Assembly: GCA_022561095.1 (NCBI GenBank)
Contig: JADFRV010000116.1
Location: forward strand, 1 to 7,158
Reading direction: 5' to 3'
DNA from: Chloroflexota bacterium
GTDB taxonomy: Bacteria; Chloroflexota; Dehalococcoidia; SM23-28-2; RBG-16-64-32
DNA length: 7,158 nt
The notes beneath the pieces are model-generated. The model searched no databases. It had not been told where the DNA came from and saw only the letters and a program-made list of their open reading frames with translations. Below, piece after piece: positions 1 through 6,592 of this stretch. Within the stretch, counting starts at the first letter, position 1; each line of letters starts with the position of its first letter. Made by a program: the position numbers and the translations under genes.

Positions 1-93
1 TCGGCACCAGATCAACTGCCACAGCTCGACCATGCAAGGCCAAGTCAAGATCGAGAGCCATAATATCACATAGTGATAGTTATATATTTTTTA
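1..93. other. Left-edge flank, AT-rich, no assignable gene
   Basis: This short stretch is AT-rich from about 61 onward, unlike the rest of the window. On the minus strand an ATG at 61-59 opens a frame reading MALDLDLALHGRAVAVDLVP that runs off the left edge. It has a TATAAC hexamer at 84-79 upstream but no Shine-Dalgarno. On the plus strand, reading frames entering from the left stop at 61-63 and 72-74. None of these can be matched to a family from about 20 codons, so no CDS is called. It may be the edge of a neighbouring gene or the target of the adjacent MITE. Confidence 0.3.
64..78. promoter_or_regulatory. Perfect 6-bp dyad, operator-like
   Basis: TATCAC-ATA-GTGATA is an exact inverted repeat of six bases around a 3-base centre. 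It lies just upstream of the possible minus-strand ATG at 61-59 and next to a TATAAC hexamer (84-79), which is where a repressor site would sit if that ATG opens a real gene. The sequence shows only the symmetry; the operator role is inference, and a 6-bp dyad in AT-rich DNA can arise by chance. Confidence 0.25.
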
Positions 94-137
94 GAGCAGT
101 GCTATTTGTAGAGCCAAGTTTTGCTAGTTGTAGAGCC
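94..137 (+). repeat. Left terminal inverted repeat of the MITE
   Basis: It pairs with 263-306. Mismatches fall at 97, 104, 107, 118, 127 and 135; the other 38 positions match. The longest unbroken blocks are 108-117 (GTAGAGCCAA) and 119-126 (TTTTGCTA). Within this arm TGTAGAGCC occurs twice (107-115 and 129-137), so the terminus itself contains a short direct repeat that a transposase could recognise at two places. Confidence 0.8.
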
Positions 138-150
138 CATAGGAGCAAGA

Positions 151-173
151 GCAACGAAAGCAACGAAAGCAAC
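151..173 (+). repeat. 2.5-copy 9-bp tandem repeat inside the MITE
   Basis: GCAACGAAA occurs at 151-159 and 160-168, followed by a partial GCAAC at 169-173. A GCAAGA just upstream (145-150) may be a degenerate further copy. It lies between the left inverted repeat and the inner hairpin and has no counterpart on the right side. It probably arose by replication slippage. Confidence 0.7.
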
Positions 174-180
174 AGGCAGT

Positions 181-227
181 CCCATGCCTGCGCCAGTGCG
201 CAGTAAAAATCACTGGGGCAGCATGGG
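181..227. repeat. Inner nested hairpin of the MITE
   Basis: CCCATGCCTG at 181-190 pairs with CAGCATGGG at 219-227, leaving one bulged base. Inside it CCAGTG (193-198) pairs exactly with CACTGG (211-216), leaving a 12-base loop that includes AAAAA. The pairing axis is close to that of the outer terminal repeats, so the stems stack into a single extended structure. Confidence 0.65.
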
Positions 228-262
228 GGTAGGGCGCGGCCGAGAAGGAAATTGTAGGGGGC

Positions 263-306
263 GGTTCTACAAGTAGCAAAAGTTGGCTCTACGAACAGCA
301 CTCCTC
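263..306 (-). repeat. Right terminal inverted repeat of the MITE
   Basis: This is the partner of 94-137, read in reverse complement as GAGGAGTGCT at its outer end. It is followed directly by TTA (307-309), the same triplet that precedes the left repeat. The remaining bases to 400 show no gene and no clear intrinsic terminator for pgk. Confidence 0.8.
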
Positions 307-400
307 TTACACATTGCATCGACGCCCACCCGCGTTCGCATAGACAAGGTGTATTGTATTAATGAGATCAAGTTAGGGGTTCGTGTACGTCTGGATTGGA

Positions 401-1600
401 TCAGAAAGCCAGGACGGCCGCTCCGACAGCCAGCATGGCCGCTCCGCCCAGCGCCGCGGCGCCGCCGGTGCTCAGGTGCGAGAACCGCCCGGCGATCCCC
501 AGCTGCTCCACCACCGCCGCCGTCTCGCCGCCGCCCAGGATCGTCGTCGCCCCCTTCAGGTTCGCCACCACCCCCGCCAGCCGGTGCGACCCGTGGGCGA
601 ACGAGCCGAACTCGATGACGCCCATCGGGCCGTTCCAGACCACCGTCTTGCAGCCCTCCAGCGCCTTCGCGAACACGTCCACCGTCATCTCGCCCACGTC
701 CATGATCCGCCAGCCCTCCGGCACGTCCTTGATGGACACCCGCTTCGCCTGCGCGTCCGCCGCGAACCGGTCGGCGACGATCACGTCCGTGGGCAGGAGC
801 AGCAGCACACGCTTCTCCTTCGCCCGCTCCATCACCCGCCGCGCCCGCTCCAGGAACTCGTCCTCCACCAGCGACTCGCCGACGCTGAACCCCTCGGCCT
901 TCAGGAACGTGTTCGCCATACCACCGCCGATGAGCAGCTTGTCGGCGCGCTCCAGCAGCGACTCCAGCACCGATATCTTGGTGCTGATCTTCGCCCCGCC
1001 GATGATCGCGGCGCAGGGCCGCTCCACCTCCGCCACCGCTCGGCCCAGGAACTCCAGCTCCTTCTCCATCAGCAGGCCGGCTACGGCAGGGAGGTAGCGC
1101 GCCACCCCCTCCATGCTGGCGTGGGCGCGGTGCGCCGCCCCGAAGGCATCGTTCACGTACACCTCGGCCAGGCTGGCCAGCGCCTTCGCGTACTCGGGAT
1201 CGTTCGCCTCCTCCTCAGCGTGAAAGCGCAGGTTCTCCAGCAGCAGCACCTCGCCCGGCTCCAGCGCCTGCGCCGCCGCCTGCACCTCCGGCCCGCAACA
1301 GCAGCCCGTCATCTTCACGGGCGAACCAAGCAGCTCCGCCAGCCGCTCCCCGACATGCGCCAGGCTCAGCGAAGGCTCACGCTTCCCCTCCGGCCGCCCC
1401 AGGTGTGAGGCGAGGATCAACTTCGCCCCCTTCTCGCGCAGATACTCGATCGTGGGCAGCGTCGCCTTGATGCGCGTGTCGTCCAGCACATTGCCGGACT
1501 CCGGCTCCAGGGGTACGTTATAGTCCACGCGCACCAGCACGCGCTTGCCGTTAACGTCGACGTCGCGGACCGTCTTCTTGCGCACCGCTCCCCCGGTCAC
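401..1600 (-). CDS. pgk: Phosphoglycerate kinase with atypical C-terminus
   Basis: Phosphoglycerate kinase transfers phosphate between 1,3-bisphosphoglycerate and ADP in glycolysis (cytosolic). The 399-residue length is normal. Visible family motifs are VDYNVP (Asp26, Asn28), DDTR (Arg43), SHLGRP (His66, Arg69), ENLRF (Arg125), VNDAFGAAHR (Arg158), GGAKISTK (Lys204), GGGMANTF, VWNGPMGVIE (Glu330), GGGE (356-359) and STGG (377-380). Two things are odd. Residues 100-102 are three cysteines (GCCCGPEV) where the family usually has an Asp-Cys-Ile-Gly-like sequence. After STGG, the usual GAS-LE-LEGK-LPGV ending is replaced by a glycine/alanine-rich hydrophobic tail, residues 381-399. The start is GTG, 30 bp after the upstream stop, with only a weak GAGAG ribosome site; GTG at 1585 (Val6) would fit the usual family start equally well. 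It is last gene of the likely tsaC operon, with G-ending codons dominant. Confidence 0.95.
   Translation of the reverse strand: MTGGAVRKKTVRDVDVNGKRVLVRVDYNVPLEPESGNVLDDTRIKATLPTIEYLREKGAKLILASHLGRPEGKREPSLSLAHVGERLAELLGSPVKMTGCCCGPEVQAAAQALEPGEVLLLENLRFHAEEEANDPEYAKALASLAEVYVNDAFGAAHRAHASMEGVARYLPAVAGLLMEKELEFLGRAVAEVERPCAAIIGGAKISTKISVLESLLERADKLLIGGGMANTFLKAEGFSVGESLVEDEFLERARRVMERAKEKRVLLLLPTDVIVADRFAADAQAKRVSIKDVPEGWRIMDVGEMTVDVFAKALEGCKTVVWNGPMGVIEFGSFAHGSHRLAGVVANLKGATTILGGGETAAVVEQLGIAGRFSHLSTGGAAALGGAAMLAVGAAVLAF
416..446 (-). repeat. 21-bp-period direct repeat coding the PGK tail
   Basis: GGCCGCTCCG occurs exactly at 416-425 and again at 437-446, 21 bases (seven codons) apart. In the protein this gives GAAMLAV followed by GAAVLAF, the last 14 residues. 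The in-frame period suggests that the tail grew by local duplication. Confidence 0.7.
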
Positions 1601-1630
1601 CTAGCGGCCGCTCTCGCCCTGACCAGCTTC

Positions 1631-4042
1631 CTACGCTCCCTCTGTGCCGTCGCTCCCGCGAGGCTGCAGCACCAGCCGTCCCCGCACCTCCCGCTCGACC
1701 GACTGCCGCTCCCACAGCATGGGGTGATACTCTACCTGCTGCCACATCCGGATCATATCCCCGTAGTGGCGGCTTCCCGGGTGGCCGGACTGGCCGGAGG
1801 GGATCACCGCCAGGCTGTTGTCGAAGTCACCAAGGTCTATGATCTGGCGGTAGGAGGCGGTCGAGCTCCGGAGATCGTATCCGTGATAAGGCGCGTAGGA
1901 GGCCTGCCACACAGTGTTGGAGTCGCCGCCTACCGGCACCGGCCCGCGGTTGAACAATCGCGATAGGGCCCGCGACTGCCCCATTACGTGGCGAAACGTC
2001 TGCCGGTGCAGGCGGCCCCACTGCCACTGCGACACGTCATCGCCCATGAGCCCCCGCAGCTCCGCCGTCGCCGATGCCAGCGCCTCCTCCATCGCCTCCG
2101 TCCAGCTCTTCCCCGCGAACCACTTCTTCCTATCCTTCATCTTCGATATGAGCCAGGAGTAACAACTGACGAAGAATTCGCCGCCCGGCCTCAAGGGGTG
2201 GATGCCGCGGCCCATATAGAAGTCGGACCAGGAGCCGATCTTCTCCTCCAGCGCCTTCCGCACCAGGTGCGTGTAGAACCCCTCGAAGACGCATGCCGCC
2301 ACACTGTCCGCCGCGACCACATGGTCCCAGGCCCGAATGAAGGTGAGCGCCCGTCTCCCCCACTCGTCCTGGGGCTCGAGCTGTAGCATACGAGGCACCA
2401 GCTCCCGCGCCGGCAGCGACAACTGGTCCGCCTGCATGCGCCGGAAGTCCTCGATGGAGAGCTTCTCCTTCTCCTCCAGCATCTCGATGATGCGCTCCTG
2501 GCGAGGGCTATCGAAAGACTCTGCGCTCAGAAAGTGAGGGTAGTCGTCGTCCACTATCTTGTTGTTAGCGCTCGCTACCCAGTTCATGGACGGGTTGAAG
2601 GCTGAGGGCAGCTCATCGAACGGCACCCAGCCCGTCCACTCGTACTCGCCGGTCCAGCCGGGCATGGGGATAATGCCGTACCCCTTCGAGCGAACGGGGA
2701 CGAACCCCCCGAGCTGATACCCTATGTTCCCGTCCACGTCCGCGTAAGCGAAGTTCTGCGACGGCGCCGGCCATAGCCGCAACGCCTCCCGGAACTCATC
2801 CCAGTTGCGAGCTCCCATTAGCATCACGCTCGCCTGGGTCTGATGCGCCCGCTCCAGGGTGACGCTGCGCAACGCCAGCGTCCGCGTCTCTCCTTTGATG
2901 GCGGGGCTGATGACCGGCCCATGGCGAGTGATCAGCACCTCTTCAACCACCGGCTCCTTGCGACCCCGTACCACGATCTCCTCGCGGACGATCTCTCCGT
3001 CCAGCCACTTGTCCTCATAGGCGTACTGCGAGGGGTTGTCCGGGTTCACTCTCTCCACGAACAGGTCGTCACCGTCGACTATCGACGCCGTCAGGCCCCA
3101 GGCGATCCGATCGTTGTGGCCGATGACGACGCTGGGCGTGGCGGGCAGGCCGGCGCCCGCCGCCTTCAGCTCCGGGGAATCGACGTGGAACTCCCAGAAA
3201 ATGGAAGGCATCTGCAGCGGCAGGTGAGGGTCGTTCGCCAGAAGCGGCTTGCCGGTGGCGGACTTCTTCCCGTTCACCACCCAGTTGTTGCTCATCCCGC
3301 GGCCGGCCAGAGCACCCATGAGCTCGGCCGCGGCGTCATAGTCCTTCGCCAGTGAGTGGCCCGCGCTTTTCGCCTCTGCGCCGGGAGGCACGATAAGAGG
3401 CTTGCCCGGTGGATATAGGGGTTCTAACGCCTCCATGATCTTGGCGCCGAACCGTTCCACCGTCCAGGAGCGCAGGATCTCTCTGTCCCAGTTCCCCGAA
3501 AGCGACCATGACATCAGCCGTCCAAACGCCATCGAGTCAACCGGATGCCAGGGCTTCGGCCGGAAGCGTAGCAATCCGAACTCAACCGGCATCCGGCTGC
3601 TCTCCATGTAGGCGTTGACGCCGGCGCTGAACGCTTCCAGCACCGCCTTCTCCGTCTCCTCCGCGTGCTGCCAGTCGGCCTCCGACACCCGCCGGAACCC
3701 CACCCTGCGGGTCAGACGATCGATCTCCAGCGCCTCCTCCCCCAGCACCTCCGCCAGCGTCCCCGAGCTCGCGCGGCGGTTCAACTCCATCTGCCACAGC
3801 CGGTCCTGCGCCTGCGCGTACCCCACGCCGAAGAACAGGTCGTGCAGGTTTCCCGCGTAGATATGCGGTATGCCCCAGCGGTCGCGCAGGACCTCAACCT
3901 CCGCCCTCAACCCCTGCAGCTTCAGCCTGCCCTTCCCCTTCGGCACGGGCCGTCGCAGCAGGTAATACGCCCCCGCCGAGACCGCCCCGGCGGCCACCAG
4001 CAGCCCCAGCGCCGTCCTCTGTATCATCCTTCCCATGGACAT
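1631..4042 (-). CDS. Penicillin acylase family Ntn hydrolase, membrane-anchored
   Basis: This 803-residue protein has the layout of penicillin G acylase, cephalosporin acylase and N-acyl-homoserine-lactone acylase precursors, which hydrolyse amide bonds and mature by self-cleavage. Residues 9-28 form one hydrophobic segment followed by RR, so it is probably an exported protein tethered by an uncleaved anchor. WGIPHIYA (56-63) and GYAQAQDRLWQME (74-86) are typical of the alpha chain. A spacer near 220-250 ends at GRGM, and Ser251 (SNNWVV) would become the catalytic N-terminus of the beta chain. Beta-chain residues include His273 (NDPHL) and Asn493 (SANNK), the expected oxyanion-hole position. 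HGPV (374-377) and the GGDSNTV motif (705-711) also fit. The ATG at 4042 has an excellent AAGGAGG site seven bases upstream, overlapping the tsaC stop. Substrate cannot be told: beta-lactams, homoserine lactones and other acyl amides are all possible. Confidence 0.9.
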   Translation of the reverse strand: MSMGRMIQRTALGLLVAAGAVSAGAYYLLRRPVPKGKGRLKLQGLRAEVEVLRDRWGIPHIYAGNLHDLFFGVGYAQAQDRLWQMELNRRASSGTLAEVLGEEALEIDRLTRRVGFRRVSEADWQHAEETEKAVLEAFSAGVNAYMESSRMPVEFGLLRFRPKPWHPVDSMAFGRLMSWSLSGNWDREILRSWTVERFGAKIMEALEPLYPPGKPLIVPPGAEAKSAGHSLAKDYDAAAELMGALAGRGMSNNWVVNGKKSATGKPLLANDPHLPLQMPSIFWEFHVDSPELKAAGAGLPATPSVVIGHNDRIAWGLTASIVDGDDLFVERVNPDNPSQYAYEDKWLDGEIVREEIVVRGRKEPVVEEVLITRHGPVISPAIKGETRTLALRSVTLERAHQTQASVMLMGARNWDEFREALRLWPAPSQNFAYADVDGNIGYQLGGFVPVRSKGYGIIPMPGWTGEYEWTGWVPFDELPSAFNPSMNWVASANNKIVDDDYPHFLSAESFDSPRQERIIEMLEEKEKLSIEDFRRMQADQLSLPARELVPRMLQLEPQDEWGRRALTFIRAWDHVVAADSVAACVFEGFYTHLVRKALEEKIGSWSDFYMGRGIHPLRPGGEFFVSCYSWLISKMKDRKKWFAGKSWTEAMEEALASATAELRGLMGDDVSQWQWGRLHRQTFRHVMGQSRALSRLFNRGPVPVGGDSNTVWQASYAPYHGYDLRSSTASYRQIIDLGDFDNSLAVIPSGQSGHPGSRHYGDMIRMWQQVEYHPMLWERQSVEREVRGRLVLQPRGSDGTEGA

Positions 4043-4049
4043 CCGCAGA

Positions 4050-4056
4050 CCTCCTT
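4050..4056 (-). promoter_or_regulatory. Strong Shine-Dalgarno overlapping tsaC stop
   Basis: AAGGAGG on the minus strand is a full match to the anti-Shine-Dalgarno core, seven bases from the ATG at 4042. Its first two bases are the last two of the tsaC TAA stop (4057-4055). This fixes the acylase start and implies translation directly after tsaC on the same mRNA. A second in-frame ATG at 4036 is too far to be preferred. Confidence 0.85.
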
Positions 4057-4705
4057 ACGCCTTCGCTCGTACCGCCCGGCCCAGCGCTTCCTCAACCTCT
4101 CCCCTGCTGACGGCGCCCTCCCGGACTATCTCGGGTTTATCACGTGTTATGTCAATCACTGTCGACTCCAGCTTCGTTCGAGACTGCCCGCCATCGATGA
4201 TCAGCTCCACCATCTCCCCCATCTGAAACGCAACCTCCGCCGCCGAGATGGGCGCGCGCGTACCGGTGCGGTTAGCGCTCGTACCGGTGATCGGCTCGCC
4301 CAAGGCGCGCACGATCCCGCGCACGAGTCCGTGGTCCGGCACTCTCAACGCCACGCTGTCTCCGCCCGCTAGCGCCAGGCTCCGGTACGAGACCGCCTTC
4401 CGCATCACGATCGTCAGCGCCCCCGGCCAGAACCGCCCCGCGAGCGCCTTCGCCAGCGGCGTCACCTCCGCCACCCGGGCCGCGTCCGAGACGTCGGCCA
4501 GAAGGAGCGGCAGCGGCTTGTCCAGTGGGCGTCCCTTCGCGGCGTATAGCCGGCGTACAGCCGCATCGTCGCTCGCCGCCGCGCCGATCCCGTATACGGT
4601 ATCCGTCGGGTAGCAGACCAGACCGCCATCCCGCAGCACCCGCACAGCCTCGTCCCCGCTGGCGCCGTCACCTTCCGGGACTATCCTCACCCCGCTCAAA
4701 CCCAA
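4055..4705 (-). CDS. tsaC: L-threonylcarbamoyladenylate synthase (TsaC/YrdC type)
   Basis: TsaC makes threonylcarbamoyl-AMP from threonine, bicarbonate and ATP, the first step of the universal t6A37 modification of ANN-decoding tRNAs; it acts in the cytosol with TsaD and partners encoded elsewhere. The 216 residues cover the YrdC domain: YPTDTVYGIG (32-41), KGRPLDKPLPLLLAD (57-71), FWPGALTIV (92-100), VALRVPDH (118-125), PITGTSAN (138-145), ESTVIDIT (180-187) and VREGAVSRGE (194-203). The C-terminal Sua5 domain of longer homologues (about 340 residues) is absent. The called start is TTG at 4705; an in-frame stop lies at 4744-4742, so it cannot extend far, and GTG at 4690 (Val6) is an alternative. 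Neither has a convincing ribosome site. It is first gene of the likely operon with the acylase and pgk. Confidence 0.93.
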   Translation of the reverse strand: MGLSGVRIVPEGDGASGDEAVRVLRDGGLVCYPTDTVYGIGAAASDDAAVRRLYAAKGRPLDKPLPLLLADVSDAARVAEVTPLAKALAGRFWPGALTIVMRKAVSYRSLALAGGDSVALRVPDHGLVRGIVRALGEPITGTSANRTGTRAPISAAEVAFQMGEMVELIIDGGQSRTKLESTVIDITRDKPEIVREGAVSRGEVEEALGRAVRAKA

Positions 4706-4758
4706 GCCCCATGCTGGCCGAAGCGCGGCAAACAGATACGTTTACGCCCTAACCACAA

Positions 4759-4854
4759 CGCTAAACGGCTCCCTTCGCCGGAATCGCTAAACCACCTACG
4801 CGCTTCACCTTCGACTATTGACCCCGAATCGTCACGAATGCTACCATCGCTAAA
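4759..4854 (+). repeat. Three CGCTAAA motifs in the tsaC-guaA divergent region
   Basis: CGCTAAA is present at 4759-4765, 4785-4791 and 4848-4854. The second and third share ATCGCTAAA. Three copies of a seven-base word in under 100 bases between divergent genes could be binding sites for a shared regulator, but they could also be chance or degraded repeats. Confidence 0.3.
4818..4847 (+). promoter_or_regulatory. Probable guaA promoter
   Basis: TTGACC (4818-4823) and TACCAT (4842-4847) are separated by 18 bases and match the sigma-70 consensus at 5/6 and 4/6 positions. The expected transcription start near 4854 lies downstream of the first ATG of the long reading frame (4838), so that ATG would not be in the mRNA. 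This supports starting guaA at GTG 4892. It is read by eye only, and a GC-rich genome may use other promoter signals. Confidence 0.4.
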
Positions 4855-6586
4855 AGAGCCTGCCCCAAGCGAAGGGAGGGCAACCCGCCCCGTGGCCGAA
4901 ACCGAAGCCACCCCCGATACCACTCATCGTAGCCCGTCCGCCGATTGGCGGATACCTACCTCCGACGACCTGGAGGTCTCCACCTACCTGGAGATCGCCC
5001 GCGAGCGCGAAGGTCAGCAGCCCCGCGAGGGCGAACCACCAGCCCCTGCCCAGCCGGAAACGGTCGTCATCCTCGATTTCGGCTCTCAGTATAGCATGCT
5101 GATCGCACGCCGAGTCCGTGACTGTCACGTCTACTGCGAGCTCGTCCCCTTCGACACCCCCTGGGAGCAGGTCCAGAAGCTTAACCCCCGCGGCTTCATC
5201 CTCTCCGGCGGCCCCGCCTCCGTCTACGACGAAGGCGCCCCCCTGGCCCCCACCTACGTCTTCGACTCCGGCCTCCCCGTCCTCGGCATCTGCTACGGCA
5301 TGCAGCTCCTCGCCCACCAGCTCGGCGGCCGCGTCGCCCCCTCCGGCGAGCGCGAGTACGGCCACGCCGTCATCCACCAGGGCGACTCCCCCCCAGACGT
5401 CTTCGCCGATCTGCCCGCCTCCATGCCCGTCTGGATGTCCCACGGCGACCGCGTCGTCGAGCTGCCACCCGGCTTCCGCTCCCTCGCCCACTCCGAGAAC
5501 TCGCCCGTCGCCGTCATGGGCAACGACGCCGGCATCATCGGCCTCCAGTTCCACCCGGAGGTCGTCCACACACCCAAGGGCAAGGCGCTCATCCAGAACT
5601 TCCTCCTCCGCCTCTGCGGCTGCAAGGGCGATTGGACCCCCGGCAACTTCATCGCCGACTCCATCCTCCGCATCCGCAACCAGGTGGGCGAAGGCCGCGT
5701 CCTCTGCGCCCTCTCCGGCGGCGTCGACTCCGCCGTCACCGCCGCCCTCGTCCACCGCGCCGTCGGCGACCAGCTCGTCTGCATCTTCGTCAACAACGGC
5801 CTCCTCCGACGCGAGGAGCCGGAACGCGTCCAGGACACCTTCCACCGCCACCTCAACATCAACCTCGTCTACGTCGACGCCGGCGACCGCTTCCTCGACC
5901 TCCTGGCCGGCGTCACCGACCCCGAAGAGAAGCGCCGCATCGTCGGCGAGACGTTCATCCGCGTGTTCGAGGATGAGGCCGACCGGCTAGGCCAAACCGA
6001 CTTCATCGCCCAGGGCACCACCTACCCGGACGTCATCGAGAGCGCGGTCGGTCATAACGCGGCCGTGAAGATCAAGACCCACCACAACGTCGGCGGCCTC
6101 CCCAAGGAGATGACGTTCACCCTCATCGAGCCGCTGCGCTACCTGTTCAAGGACGAGGTGCGCCGGGTCGGCCTCGCCCTCGGCCTGCCCGAGGAGATGG
6201 TGTTCCGCCAGCCCTTCCCCGGGCCCGGCCTCGCCATCCGCATCATCGGCGAGGTGACCCGCGAGAAGCTGGAGACGCTACGCGCCAGCGACTGGATCGT
6301 GATGAACGAGGTGAAGAAGGCGGCGCTCTACAACGACCTCTGGCAGGCGTTCGCCGTCCTCACCGACACGAAGTCCGTGGGCGTCATGGGCGACTTCCGC
6401 ACCTACGGCCACGTCGTCGCCCTCCGCGCCGTCACCGCCGAGGACGCCATGACCGCCGACTGGGCCCGCCTCCCCTACGACCTCCTCGCCCGCATCGCCA
6501 ACCGCATCGTCAACGAGGTCCCCGCCGTCAACCGCGTCGTCTACGACATCACCTCCAAGCCCCCCGGCACCATCGAGTGGGAGTAG
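4838..6586 (+). CDS. guaA: GMP synthase (glutamine-hydrolysing)
   Basis: GuaA converts XMP to GMP with ATP and glutamine, the last step of guanine nucleotide synthesis. In order: a class I glutamine amidotransferase domain starting near VVILDFGSQYS (76-86), with nucleophile Cys152 (GICYGMQ) and His239-Glu241 (QFHPEV); an ATP-pyrophosphatase domain with the SGGVDS loop (293-298), FVNNGLLR and GTTYPDVIES; and the XMP-binding dimerisation domain with KTHHNVGGLP, RQPFPGPGLAIRI and the standard ending ITSKPPGTIEWE. All key residues are present. Before residue 74 there is an extra, charged, proline-rich stretch that GuaA proteins of about 510-525 residues lack; starting at GTG 4892 leaves about 55 extra residues. 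The core uses C-ending codons almost exclusively, while the extension and the stretch near 5960-6340 are more mixed. It is divergent from tsaC, with no obvious terminator after the stop. Confidence 0.96.
   Translation: MLPSLKEPAPSEGRATRPVAETEATPDTTHRSPSADWRIPTSDDLEVSTYLEIAREREGQQPREGEPPAPAQPETVVILDFGSQYSMLIARRVRDCHVYCELVPFDTPWEQVQKLNPRGFILSGGPASVYDEGAPLAPTYVFDSGLPVLGICYGMQLLAHQLGGRVAPSGEREYGHAVIHQGDSPPDVFADLPASMPVWMSHGDRVVELPPGFRSLAHSENSPVAVMGNDAGIIGLQFHPEVVHTPKGKALIQNFLLRLCGCKGDWTPGNFIADSILRIRNQVGEGRVLCALSGGVDSAVTAALVHRAVGDQLVCIFVNNGLLRREEPERVQDTFHRHLNINLVYVDAGDRFLDLLAGVTDPEEKRRIVGETFIRVFEDEADRLGQTDFIAQGTTYPDVIESAVGHNAAVKIKTHHNVGGLPKEMTFTLIEPLRYLFKDEVRRVGLALGLPEEMVFRQPFPGPGLAIRIIGEVTREKLETLRASDWIVMNEVKKAALYNDLWQAFAVLTDTKSVGVMGDFRTYGHVVALRAVTAEDAMTADWARLPYDLLARIANRIVNEVPAVNRVVYDITSKPPGTIEWE
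4872..4880 (+). promoter_or_regulatory. Shine-Dalgarno favouring the GTG start of guaA
   Basis: AAGGGAGGG sits 11 bases before an in-frame GTG at 4892 (Val19 of the longest frame). The ATG at 4838 has no purine-rich site upstream. The spacing is slightly long but usable. With the promoter-like pair just upstream it argues for a 564-residue product rather than 582. Confidence 0.5.
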
Positions 6587-6592
6587 GGGGCC

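Larger units (their letters stand above)
94..306. mobile_element. MITE-like non-autonomous element, 213 bp
   Basis: The two ends are long imperfect inverted repeats: 94-137 is the reverse complement of 263-306 with 38 of 44 positions matching. The element is bounded by TTA at 91-93 and TTA at 307-309, which reads as a 3-bp target-site duplication. The outermost bases are GAGCAGTGCT on the left and GAGGAGTGCT on the right (reverse complement). Inside, further stems nest in near register (CCCATGCCTG 181-190 with CAGCATGGG 219-227; CCAGTG 193-198 with CACTGG 211-216), so the whole element could fold into one long hairpin. No transposase is encoded; the short frames inside it are by-products of the palindrome. 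Ends beginning GAG and a TNA target recall some IS5-family groups (IS1031/ISL2 type), but that is from memory and unproven. It lies 94 bp downstream of the pgk stop and could act as a transcript-end hairpin. Confidence 0.8.

Noticed and set aside
151..173. GCAACGAAA repeats considered as a CRISPR remnant
   Set aside because: The units are 9 bp, directly adjacent and without spacers, so they form a simple tandem repeat.
80..319. 79-residue minus-strand frame with a leucine-rich stretch across the MITE
   Set aside because: It spans the inverted repeats, and its leucine run is the GCAACGAAA tandem repeat read backwards. It has no ribosome site.
383..1408. Plus-strand frames opposite pgk
   Set aside because: They are rich in Arg, His, Leu and Gln and fully overlap a clear pgk; they are shadows of G-ending codons.
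4688..4712. ATG at 4712-4710 (minus) considered as the tsaC start
   Set aside because: It is seven bases from the TTG at 4705 and therefore out of frame with tsaC.
4850..5851. Long open frame (333 residues) on the minus strand opposite guaA
   Set aside because: It is a shadow of guaA made by C-ending codons: low-complexity, rich in Gly, Asp, Ala and Val, with no recognisable domain, while guaA in the other strand has every family motif.
5118..5990. Long Ser/Pro/Ala/Thr-rich frame on the plus strand inside guaA
   Set aside because: It is an out-of-frame reading of the same C-rich codons; the composition is an artefact of codon bias.
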